A DNA stretch of 6,838 nucleotides from an uncultured Prevotellaceae bacterium (lineage in GTDB: Bacteria > Bacteroidota > Bacteroidia > Bacteroidales > Bacteroidaceae): NCBI GenBank assembly GCA_945827465.1, contig CALZOH010000173.1, forward strand, positions 1-6,838, read 5' to 3'. Both the position numbers and the translations under genes were made by a program. Below the pieces are notes generated by a model. It was not told where the DNA came from. It saw nothing but the letters and a program-made list of their open reading frames with translations, and ran no database searches. The number at the start of each line of letters is the position of its first letter. Within the stretch, counting starts at the first letter, position 1. Below are positions 1 to 5,776 of the stretch, piece by piece.

Positions 1-84
1 ACGTGTTATACTACTATTTTGTTGTAGTCTGACACAGTTTATTTTACACTCTCAATGAAGAGTCCTTATATATAATGGTAGGAA

Positions 85-1359
85 CTACTTTTTCTTAAAC
101 GCAGACGACTTCTGAATGCCTTCCTTCAACTCGCCCCATTCTTTTTTGTTCTCTACATGCCCGATTTCAAACACCATCAAGCCGTCGCTGCGGTCAAGAC
201 ACAGTGTACAGGCATCTGCGAGGCCGTTTCCCTTTTTCTTGGCATAGTTTTCATAGGCCTGAATGGAGCCGTAAACTTTGCAATCGCCTTTAATATACTC
301 CGGATAGCGGTCCATAGCGGCTTCTACCGCCCACCAAACCGTACCGGGATATTCTTCGGTCCAGGCATACACGGAGTAGACACCGATGATAAACACATCC
401 AAATCGGCAATGAAACTGGTCTCGGCATATCCGGGCGTGTAGACTTCGCCCCGCGGCACGAAACGCTTGCTGGCCCAATTCTGTCCGTAGGGATAACGCG
501 ACTCCCAATCAGTACCGGCCCACAGATGGAGCTCGGCTTTCGGATTGGCAGACTTCACGGCCGTCTTGATTTGACGAATCAGTCGGGCTATGGTCATCGA
601 CCGATACTCCGTCCATTGTGCAAAGAGAGGTCCCATACCGCCATTGCGCGTCAGGATATCATTGCGATTCACCTGTGGAAGGTGAGCATACCGACCGAAT
701 CCGGCTATCGTAGCGTCGCTCATGCCATACTCACCATCCCACCAGCGGCAATAATCCAGACAAATGCCGTCGAGACGGGGATAATTCTCGGCCAATTCGT
801 GGATATAAGCTGTTACAAACTCCTGCACCTCGGGCAATACGGGGTTCAAGAAGGCTGCGTCGGCCTTTTTCTCATCACGTACATCCATCAAACTGTCGGG
901 TTGATGGTTTTTCATCTTCATTTGCGTCTTACCGTTCCATCGTGCATCCTGATAAACTACTCCCTCACGAATGGAAGGGGAGCCAAAACCCAGCGTAGCC
1001 ACACAGGCATAGAGTTTCATGCCTTGTGCATGGGCTTGTTTGAGCCAATAACCCAAGTAATCCCAGTCGCGGTCGACCTGCCGACCCCGCAAACTCTTGA
1101 GCGGAGGCAATAGGCTGCTCTTGTACATGGCAAACCCGCTGAGCGGTTTCACATCCAGATAGATGGTATTAAAACCATTTTGCTTGAGGCGCTTGATATA
1201 AGTCTTAACATCCTCCTTCGTAGCAAAGCGCGAAAGGTTGGAATGGGCATCCACCCACATGGCTACCGCCTTCTTCTCGGTTCGGGCCGACAGCGATATG
1301 CCCCCAAACAGCCACAAGAGGCATACTAACATCATCACCGTTCTTTTCATCACACTCAT
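85..1359 (-). CDS. Secreted GHL10-like (family 10 glycosylhydrolase-like) TIM-barrel protein
   Basis: The predicted protein is 424 aa from the chosen start. Residues 4-25 form a signal peptide (MKRT, then a hydrophobic run to LSA), so it should be exported to the periplasm or cell surface. The mature part opens with AVAMWVDAHSN (about 31-41) and LKQNGFNTIYLDVKP (about 58-72). This is the first-strand pattern of GHL10/DUF187 TIM barrels, often annotated in Bacteroides as family 10 glycosylhydrolase or alpha-amylase-family protein. The segment DGICLDYCRWWDGE (about 197-210) matches the conserved LDY-R-aromatic strand and carries likely active-site acids. The substrate cannot be told; a carbohydrate is inferred from the family. 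The start was chosen at 1359 because that ATG overlaps the miaA stop in an ATGA, which suggests translational coupling. In-frame ATGs at 1380 (would prepend seven residues) and 1350 are alternatives. No clear terminator follows: the 5-bp hairpin at 48-63 has no T-run. Confidence 0.8.
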   Translation of the reverse strand: MSVMKRTVMMLVCLLWLFGGISLSARTEKKAVAMWVDAHSNLSRFATKEDVKTYIKRLKQNGFNTIYLDVKPLSGFAMYKSSLLPPLKSLRGRQVDRDWDYLGYWLKQAHAQGMKLYACVATLGFGSPSIREGVVYQDARWNGKTQMKMKNHQPDSLMDVRDEKKADAAFLNPVLPEVQEFVTAYIHELAENYPRLDGICLDYCRWWDGEYGMSDATIAGFGRYAHLPQVNRNDILTRNGGMGPLFAQWTEYRSMTIARLIRQIKTAVKSANPKAELHLWAGTDWESRYPYGQNWASKRFVPRGEVYTPGYAETSFIADLDVFIIGVYSVYAWTEEYPGTVWWAVEAAMDRYPEYIKGDCKVYGSIQAYENYAKKKGNGLADACTLCLDRSDGLMVFEIGHVENKKEWGELKEGIQKSSAFKKK

Positions 1360-2267
1360 TTTTTTGTCTGTTCCTTCCATTCCATCACTTGTTTGATTTT
1401 ATCTTCCATAGGCAACCCGCCGTCGAGCCAATGAATCTTCACGCCGCGACGCTCCATTCCCCGGAACCACGTCATCTGACGTTTGGCAAATTGATGGATG
1501 GCAATCTCCAGTTGGTGAAACATTTCGTCAAAAGAGATTTTACCCACCACGTGAAGGGTCACGTACTTATATTCCAAGCCATAATAAATCAGGTCATCGG
1601 GCTGTATGCCCCTATCGAGCAGTCCTTTCACCTCGTCCACCATGCCCTCTTGCAGTCGCGACTGCAACCGCGCCGTAATGCGACTGCGCCGCACCTCGCG
1701 ACTCACCTCCACGCCAACGTTCAGACTCGGTATGTCAGGGAAAGGGCGCAATTCGAGCGGATGCTCCTGATAAAAAGTCTCTATTTCGATAGCTCGGATA
1801 GCCCGTTGAGCCGAATCGACATCGGTTTTATTGTGCAGTTGTTTGAAGGTAGAGAGCAGTTCCGTCAGTTCCTTCAATGTTTTCCCCTCCAACCTCTGCC
1901 TCAGCTCGGGGTTGGCCGGCACGGGTGACAGGCGATAAGCCCTCAATACCGACTCCAGATAAAGTCCCGAACCGCCGCAAAACACCACTTCATGCTTACG
2001 ATCCGTTATCTCGCGGTAGGCATGAAGAAAGTCGCGCTGAAAGTCAAATACGGTGTACTTCGTACCAGGCTCTGCAATGTCAATCAGATGATAGGGTATC
2101 TGACGGTCGCCACACCGATACTCCGACAAGTCTTTGCCCGTACCGATGTCCATGCCGCGGTAAACCTGACGACTGTCTCCGCTGATGATTTCAGCATCCA
2201 AGTGGGTAGCCAAAGCCACTGCCAACGACGTTTTACCGCACGCGGTGGGACCTAAAATGGTAATCAT
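1356..2267 (-). CDS. miaA: tRNA dimethylallyltransferase MiaA
   Basis: This cytoplasmic enzyme transfers the dimethylallyl group from DMAPP to N6 of A37 in tRNAs that read codons beginning with U. The 303-aa product has the P-loop GPTACGKT (6-13), GDSRQVYRGMDIGTGK (30-45) matching the DS-x-Q-x-Y-x-G-x-D-IGT-K signature, GGSGLY (98-103) at the conserved GG-T-x-LY position, and QFAKRQMTWFR (259-269), the C-terminal tRNA-binding signature. Length fits the family (about 300-315 aa). It deviates from typical MiaA in having Ser for Thr in the GGT motif and YYGLEYKYV (about 228-236) where most members have a GYRE-type sequence. It may therefore be one of the two MiaA paralogues known in some Bacteroides. 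The start at 2267 puts the P-loop at residue 6; an upstream in-frame ATG at 2345 lies inside the gapA terminator hairpin and is not credible. No good -33/-7 promoter was found in the 42 bases between terminator and start. The gene probably heads an operon with the GHL10-like gene. Confidence 0.93.
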   Translation of the reverse strand: MITILGPTACGKTSLAVALATHLDAEIISGDSRQVYRGMDIGTGKDLSEYRCGDRQIPYHLIDIAEPGTKYTVFDFQRDFLHAYREITDRKHEVVFCGGSGLYLESVLRAYRLSPVPANPELRQRLEGKTLKELTELLSTFKQLHNKTDVDSAQRAIRAIEIETFYQEHPLELRPFPDIPSLNVGVEVSREVRRSRITARLQSRLQEGMVDEVKGLLDRGIQPDDLIYYGLEYKYVTLHVVGKISFDEMFHQLEIAIHQFAKRQMTWFRGMERRGVKIHWLDGGLPMEDKIKQVMEWKEQTKK

Positions 2268-2308
2268 AGGGTGAAGGAAGTAGGATAGATACTCTTTTAC
2301 AAACGTTC

Positions 2309-2350
2309 TGAAAGAAAAATGAGGTGCACCCAAACAAGGATGCACCTCAT
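2309..2350 (-). terminator. Intrinsic terminator of gapA
   Basis: A perfect 10-bp stem (ATGAGGTGCA at 2319-2328 against TGCACCTCAT at 2341-2350) encloses a 12-nt loop. On the minus strand it is followed by TTTTTCTTTC, a typical U-tract. It lies 21 bases past the gapA stop and before miaA, so it should uncouple abundant gapA transcription from miaA. The plus-strand side has no T-run, so it works in one direction only. Confidence 0.9.
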
Positions 2351-2371
2351 GGTCGATTAATATTTATTCAA

Positions 2372-3403
2372 TTAACCATTGTATTTTTTCATGATCTTAA
2401 TCAGATCAACTACCTTGTGAGAGTAGCCAATCTCATTGTCGTACCAAGAAACTACCTTTACGAACTTGTCGGTGAGGTAAACACCGGCGTCAGCATCGAA
2501 GATAGAAGTCAACGGACAACCGAGGAAGTCAGAAGAAACAACCTTGTCTTCTGTGTAACCGAGTACACCCTTCAGTTCACCCTCAGCAGCAGCCTTCATG
2601 GCGTTGCAGATATCTTCCTTAGTAGCGGGGTTCTTGAGATTTACAGTCAAGTCAACAACTGAAACGTCAAGAGTCGGCACACGCATAGAGATACCGGTCA
2701 ACTTACCGTTCAATTCGGGGATAACCTTACCTACAGCCTTAGCAGCACCGGTAGAAGACGGAATGATATTGCCAGAAGCAGCACGGCCACCACGCCAATC
2801 CTTCAGTGAAGGACCGTCAACAGTGCGCTGTGTAGCGGTGGTAGAGTGTACAGTTGTCATCAAACCGTTCTCGATACCGAACTTATCGTTCAACACCTTA
2901 GCGATAGGAGCCAAGCAGTTGGTGGTACAAGAAGCATTAGATACGATGGTCTGACCGGCATACTTATCGGTATTTACACCGCATACGAACATGTCAGCCT
3001 GACGACCGTCTTCACCCTTCTTTGAAGGTGCAGAAAGCACTACATATTTGGCACCGGCCTGGAGATGCTTCTCTGCGCGGTCCATGGTCAGATACAAACC
3101 GGTAGACTCAACTACATATTCAGCACCGATTTCATCCCACTTCAAGTTAGCAGCATCTTTCTCAGCTGTTACACGGATGTGGTTACCGTCAACAATCAGC
3201 TCGTTCTTTTCAACGTCAGCTTCAATTGTACCGGTGAACTGGCCGTGCATGGTGTCATACTTCAGCATGTAAGCCATGTAATCAACAGGAAGCAGGTCAT
3301 TGATACCTACTACTACTACATCGTTCTTGTTAGACTCCTCAAGAGTAGAACGGAACACGAAACGGCCGATACGACCAAATCCGTTAATACCAATTTTAAT
3401 CAT
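2372..3403 (-). CDS. gapA: Type I glyceraldehyde-3-phosphate dehydrogenase
   Basis: This cytoplasmic glycolytic enzyme oxidatively phosphorylates glyceraldehyde 3-phosphate to 1,3-bisphosphoglycerate. The 343-aa protein has the Rossmann dinucleotide motif INGFGRIGR (6-14) and an Asp in GINDL (about 36), consistent with NAD+ preference. The catalytic motif is SNASCTTNCLAP (155-166) with nucleophile Cys159, and His186 (TTVHS) is its activating partner. GGRAASGNIIPSSTGAAKAV (205-224) forms the phosphate-binding region, and SWYDNEIGYS (319-328) is the conserved C-terminal signature. It is full length with no missing catalytic residue. The next gene upstream is mscL, divergently oriented. A perfect -7 box lies 75 bases upstream of the start and a strong terminator follows the stop, so it is probably monocistronic. 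A short hairpin (AAAAGAG 3453-3459 against CTCTTTT 3465-3471) sits near the expected transcript start. Confidence 0.98.
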   Translation of the reverse strand: MIKIGINGFGRIGRFVFRSTLEESNKNDVVVVGINDLLPVDYMAYMLKYDTMHGQFTGTIEADVEKNELIVDGNHIRVTAEKDAANLKWDEIGAEYVVESTGLYLTMDRAEKHLQAGAKYVVLSAPSKKGEDGRQADMFVCGVNTDKYAGQTIVSNASCTTNCLAPIAKVLNDKFGIENGLMTTVHSTTATQRTVDGPSLKDWRGGRAASGNIIPSSTGAAKAVGKVIPELNGKLTGISMRVPTLDVSVVDLTVNLKNPATKEDICNAMKAAAEGELKGVLGYTEDKVVSSDFLGCPLTSIFDADAGVYLTDKFVKVVSWYDNEIGYSHKVVDLIKIMKKYNG

Positions 3404-3477
3404 TTACTTTAAGTATTTAAAGAGTTGTAATTTATAATGTCTATATTTCTGAAAAAGAGTTTTTCTCTTTTCGGCTG

Positions 3478-3485
3478 CAAAATTA
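3478..3485 (-). promoter_or_regulatory. Bacteroides-type -7 box for gapA
   Basis: The minus strand reads TAATTTTG, a perfect match to the Bacteroides TAnnTTTG -7 consensus. No exact TTTG lies at the usual spacing; TGTG, 22 nt further upstream, is the nearest. The expected start near 3474 gives a leader of about 70 nt. The box sits back-to-back with the mscL -7 box, which fits a shared divergent promoter region. Confidence 0.6.
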
Positions 3486-3498
3486 CAATTTTTCTTCC

Positions 3499-3506
3499 TA
3501 ACTTTG
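3499..3506 (+). promoter_or_regulatory. Bacteroides-type -7 box for mscL
   Basis: The plus strand reads TAACTTTG, a perfect TAnnTTTG match, 30 bases before the mscL ATG. No good TTTG -33 element is present at the usual distance. The expected start near 3511 gives a leader of about 25 nt. Transcripts from this box and from the gapA box diverge without overlapping. Confidence 0.6.
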
Positions 3507-3536
3507 CCACATACAACCAATAAATAATAGTTAAAC

Positions 3537-3926
3537 ATGGGTTTTTTGAAAGAGTTTAAGACATTTGCCATGAAAGGCAATGTGATGGACATGGCTGTCG
3601 GTGTGATCATCGGCGGTGCATTCGGTAAAATTGTCAGTTCTTTGGTCGACGATGTGCTCATGCCGGTGATCGGCATGCTGACCGGAGGTATTGATTTCAA
3701 AGATTTAGCGCTCACCGTGGGCGATGCTAATATCAAGTATGGTAACTTCTTGCAGAACGTGATCGACTTCCTGATTATTGCCTTCAGCATCTTCATTATG
3801 ATCAAGGCCATCAATCGCCTTATCCACAAACGCGAAGAAGAAACCAAGGCTCCGCCGGCCCCTCCTGCTCCTTCCAAGGAAGAACAGTTGCTGTCTGAAA
3901 TTCGCGACATTCTCAAGAACAAGTAA
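3537..3926 (+). CDS. mscL: Large-conductance mechanosensitive channel MscL
   Basis: MscL is a homopentameric inner-membrane channel that opens under membrane tension and releases solutes during hypo-osmotic shock. The 129-aa product (the E. coli protein is 136) begins with the amphipathic N-terminal helix MGFLKEFKTFAMKGN. TM1 follows at about 17-45 and contains the pore-lining AVGVIIGGAFGKIVSSLVDD and the LMPVIGMLTGG segment. A short periplasmic loop (about 47-70) leads to TM2 at about 72-96 (NVIDFLIIAFSIFIMIKAIN). A basic and acidic stretch, a proline-rich linker APPAPPAPS (105-113) and the C-terminal bundling helix EEQLLSEIRDIL complete it. All conserved regions are present. It diverges from gapA across 133 bp, with its own -7 box. 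The gene to the right is on the opposite strand past a bidirectional terminator, so it is probably monocistronic. Confidence 0.98.
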   Translation: MGFLKEFKTFAMKGNVMDMAVGVIIGGAFGKIVSSLVDDVLMPVIGMLTGGIDFKDLALTVGDANIKYGNFLQNVIDFLIIAFSIFIMIKAINRLIHKREEETKAPPAPPAPSKEEQLLSEIRDILKNK

Positions 3927-3933
3927 TCAGCCC

Positions 3934-3954
3934 GGCCTCACAGGCCTTTTCTTT
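3934..3954 (+). terminator. Weak hairpin with T-run just after mscL
   Basis: GGCCT (3934-3938) pairs with AGGCC (3942-3946) across a 3-nt loop and is followed by TTTTCTTT. The stem is only 5 bp but GC-rich. It could give partial termination 8 bases past the mscL stop, with the stronger hairpin at 4055-4097 as backup. Confidence 0.4.
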
Positions 3955-4054
3955 CAGGTTACCAAGCCGACCTTCAGCCCGGTCTACCAACTCCTTCATA
4001 AGGCTGCATGCCTTCACCCGGACACGACATATCGATTGCCGGTCTGAATACCCT

Positions 4055-4097
4055 AAAAAACGTCCGCTCTACCATTTCGGCAGGGCGGACGTTTTTT
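4055..4097. terminator. Strong bidirectional intrinsic terminator
   Basis: AAAAAACGTCCGC (4055-4067) and GCGGACGTTTTTT (4085-4097) form a perfect 13-bp stem. Up to three further pairs are possible inside it, around an 11-nt loop. The A-run on one side and T-run on the other make it functional in both directions, so it can end transcripts from mscL (rightward) and from the accessory genes (leftward). Confidence 0.88.
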
Positions 4098-4105
4098 GGG
4101 GGCTG

Positions 4106-4134
4106 ACGTAAAATCAGTATCCGGGATTTTGCGT
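4106..4134. repeat. Imperfect inverted repeat, 10-bp arms
   Basis: ACGTAAAATC (4106-4115) faces GATTTTGCGT (4125-4134) across 9 nt. Nine of ten positions are Watson-Crick complementary and the tenth is a G-T wobble. Two further outer pairs (T-A and G-T) are possible. No T-run follows on either strand, so it is not a simple terminator. The role is unknown. Confidence 0.55.
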
Positions 4135-4155
4135 TAATGAGGGGATGGTGTTTAA

Positions 4156-4202
4156 CCCAAATCGGTCATTAGAGAAGTCAACTGTCTAATGACCGATTTG
4201 GG
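4156..4202. repeat. Perfect 18-bp inverted repeat with 11-nt spacer
   Basis: CCCAAATCGGTCATTAGA (4156-4173) is exactly complementary to TCTAATGACCGATTTGGG (4185-4202), with GAAGTCAACTG between. Beyond one A-A mismatch the outer TTTA/TAAA adds four pairs. Neither side carries a T-run. The spacer is far too short for an invertible promoter. It could be an operator, a recombinase or transposition site, or a dispersed palindromic repeat unit; nothing here decides between these. Confidence 0.8.
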
Positions 4203-4294
4203 ATAAAATCAAAAAAGAGAGAACTTTTCCAGTGCGTTTAAGCCGAGCACACCGTCTTTTGCGCCATCAGAAAAGGAGTTGGTATTGACATTAT

Positions 4295-5392
4295 TTATTT
4301 CAACACATCAAATCTTTCATTTTCCTTCTGAGCATATTCATTGAAGAAGTCTATCACATTTGGATAGAAATTTTCAAAATTTCCATACTTTGATTGTTTC
4401 TTTTCGTATTTTCTCAATAAGGTAACCAGTTCGGGCATCCATCTGAAATTACGTTGTACCTGTTCCAATAGTTCAGTTCTTATATCTTCAGGTTTGTACT
4501 CTTTGTCCAGCATATAGCAGATAACAGCGGCACGGACAAGTGATTCATTTATGACGGTTTTCCAATTACCATACGCCTGTTTTGCCATACTCCAACGAGA
4601 GGACATGAACAAGTCTGTGGCAACTGGCTCCAATTTTTTTGCAAAATCAGGATATTTGTTTTCATCCAGATAATGATTGATGAAAGAATGGTTAAACTCA
4701 TGAATTAAAGTAGGAAGATATTCCTTATTGTACATAGGTGTATCTTCTTTATCTACATAATAACCAACAATGGCAAAGACTTCCTTCATTTTGCCTGTCA
4801 GCTGTCTGTTTACGCCATAGTTGCCACCGCCATTACAGAATCCTATTATTACAGAGAAAGTTTCCTGAGGCTCATTGCCATAGAAATCTGCATACCAGTC
4901 TATATCAAAATGTTTTATGACATTATCCTGATAAGATTTAAGTCCTCTGTTATAAAAGTCTTTATGGGCTTTGAAAAATTCATTGAAGTTTGTGTTCTTA
5001 TAAAAGCTGTTGAGATAAGACAAAAACTCGTCCTTATCCACATTCTTCCATCTTTTTTCTAAAGTAGGAATATCTTTTTCTATCAAAGATAATGTACCGT
5101 CGCGGTTGTCCAAATGTATTGCCATTGACATGACAGCATCAAAGGAGATACCATACTTGTTTCTAAGTCCTTTCATGTACTGGACAGCCGGATGATCTGT
5201 ATTATCCTTAAAATAACTGTCCATGTCCTTTATGTATTGTCCTGCCATGTCCATGTGATATTCAGGAAAACCAGCCATACGGGACAAGATACTCATTAGT
5301 TCTACATTTTCATTGACCTGTGGAATAATAGATTGTGCCTTTGCATAAAGACATGCTATGAACAAGGCGAAAACTAAAATAATCTTTTTCAT
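4295..5392 (-). CDS. Secreted DUF4932-type protein, putative HExxH zinc metallopeptidase
   Basis: The 365-aa product starts with a signal peptide, MKKIILVFALFIACLYAKA (1-19), with likely signal peptidase I cleavage before Gln20. Cys14 is in a poor lipobox context, so a lipoprotein is less likely. The central motif LIHEFNHSFIN (229-239) contains HEFNH (231-235), an HExxH zinc-binding and catalytic signature. Glu283 in INESLVRA, 48 residues downstream, is a good candidate for a third, gluzincin-like ligand. The mature protein is rich in aromatic and charged residues and has no transmembrane segment. The overall sequence resembles DUF4932 proteins of Bacteroides, recognised from memory. Peptidase activity is inferred from the motif, and the substrate is unknown. 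It starts 14 bases after the stop of the S41 remnant, so the two were almost certainly one operon. The low GC of this pair contrasts with gapA and miaA and suggests acquired DNA. Confidence 0.85.
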   Translation of the reverse strand: MKKIILVFALFIACLYAKAQSIIPQVNENVELMSILSRMAGFPEYHMDMAGQYIKDMDSYFKDNTDHPAVQYMKGLRNKYGISFDAVMSMAIHLDNRDGTLSLIEKDIPTLEKRWKNVDKDEFLSYLNSFYKNTNFNEFFKAHKDFYNRGLKSYQDNVIKHFDIDWYADFYGNEPQETFSVIIGFCNGGGNYGVNRQLTGKMKEVFAIVGYYVDKEDTPMYNKEYLPTLIHEFNHSFINHYLDENKYPDFAKKLEPVATDLFMSSRWSMAKQAYGNWKTVINESLVRAAVICYMLDKEYKPEDIRTELLEQVQRNFRWMPELVTLLRKYEKKQSKYGNFENFYPNVIDFFNEYAQKENERFDVLK

Positions 5393-5406
5393 TTTGTCAA
5401 CTGTTT

Positions 5407-5730
5407 TTATTCATAAAATTTGGAGAAACTGATATAATAATCTATCTTGGAATTTGGTAAAGTAAAATGCAGATAGTTACCAAAATATACATCATTCAGA
5501 TAGAAGTCGGATATGCTGATAGAATCAGTCATGGAGGACTTTATCGTGGTTTTATTGTTTTCATACTCTTCTCTTGATTGATAGAGATAAAGATCCGGGT
5601 GTACATATTCTAATTTTGCACATAATGTGTCAAAATCAGCTATTTGCTGGGCAGGACTTAATTGTTGTCCAAAAGAAACACTATAGGACAAAAGAAGTAA
5701 ACAATATAATATTATAAACCCTTTATTCAT
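5407..5730 (-). pseudogene. Internally deleted S41-type peptidase remnant (107 codons)
   Basis: The frame encodes a signal peptide (MNKGFIILYC, a leucine-rich core, then SVSFGQ) followed by QIADFDTLCAKLEYVHPDLY (29-48). That is the N-terminal pattern of Bacteroidales S41 peptidases, which normally runs on for several hundred residues. Instead, after SDFYLN (about 74-79), the sequence jumps to VYFGNYLHFTLPNSKIDYYI (81-100). This resembles the C-terminal S41 segment (FG, then LPNS, then an F-Y end). The PDZ-like and catalytic Ser/Lys regions are absent, so it cannot be an active S41 protease. The frame is intact and ends in TAA, consistent with an in-frame internal deletion near 5488-5500. It lies 46 bases downstream of the Abi_2 gene and 14 bases upstream of the DUF4932-type gene. 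Alternatively it is a genuine small secreted protein; the S41 assignment is from memory of the family. Confidence 0.6.
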
Positions 5731-5760
5731 TTTATAATTTATCTGTAAATACAGAACTCT

Positions 5761-5768
5761 TAAACTTA
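5761..5768 (-). promoter_or_regulatory. Possible -7 box for the S41-remnant/DUF4932 pair
   Basis: The minus strand reads TAAGTTTA, seven of eight to TAnnTTTG, 30 bases before the ATG at 5730 and just past the Abi_2 stop. The nearest TTTG upstream is only 15 nt away, shorter than the usual 19-21. This is therefore weak, and read-through from the Abi_2 gene is an alternative. Confidence 0.25.
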
Positions 5769-5776
5769 ACGACTAC

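Larger units (their letters stand above)
3927..4294. other. Palindrome-rich intergenic stretch, no convincing gene
   Basis: These 368 bases separate mscL from the DUF4932-type gene, with the two genes pointing at each other. Four hairpin-forming elements are visible, at 3934-3946, 4055-4097, 4106-4134 and 4156-4202; each has its own entry. Two short open frames on the minus strand (about 3914-4060 and 4209-4307) have codon patterns that could be coding remnants but no credible start codons. No tRNA, rRNA or CRISPR repeat was recognised. The stretch is the junction between core genes and the AT-rich accessory block. Confidence 0.6.

Noticed and set aside
1..84. Small hairpins (ACTAC/GTAGT at 10-28; ACTCT/AGAGT at 48-63) as a terminator for the GHL10-like gene
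   Set aside because: Stems of 5 bp with no T-run on the minus strand; could arise by chance.
157..1113. 318-codon plus-strand frame opposite the GHL10-like gene
   Set aside because: The minus-strand protein has a signal peptide and recognisable barrel motifs; the plus-strand frame shows none and is a shadow.
1356..2345. Longer MiaA starting at 2345
   Set aside because: That ATG lies inside the gapA terminator stem and adds 26 residues absent from MiaA proteins; the ATG at 2267 puts the P-loop at the usual place.
3404..3922. 172-codon minus-strand frame covering mscL
   Set aside because: It is the antisense shadow of a clear mscL gene, with no family resemblance, and its lower part runs through the gapA promoter region.
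4156..4202. Invertible promoter of the Bacteroides capsule type
   Set aside because: Those have inverted repeats about 100 or more bases apart with a promoter between; here the spacer is 11 nt and there is no recombinase gene in the window.
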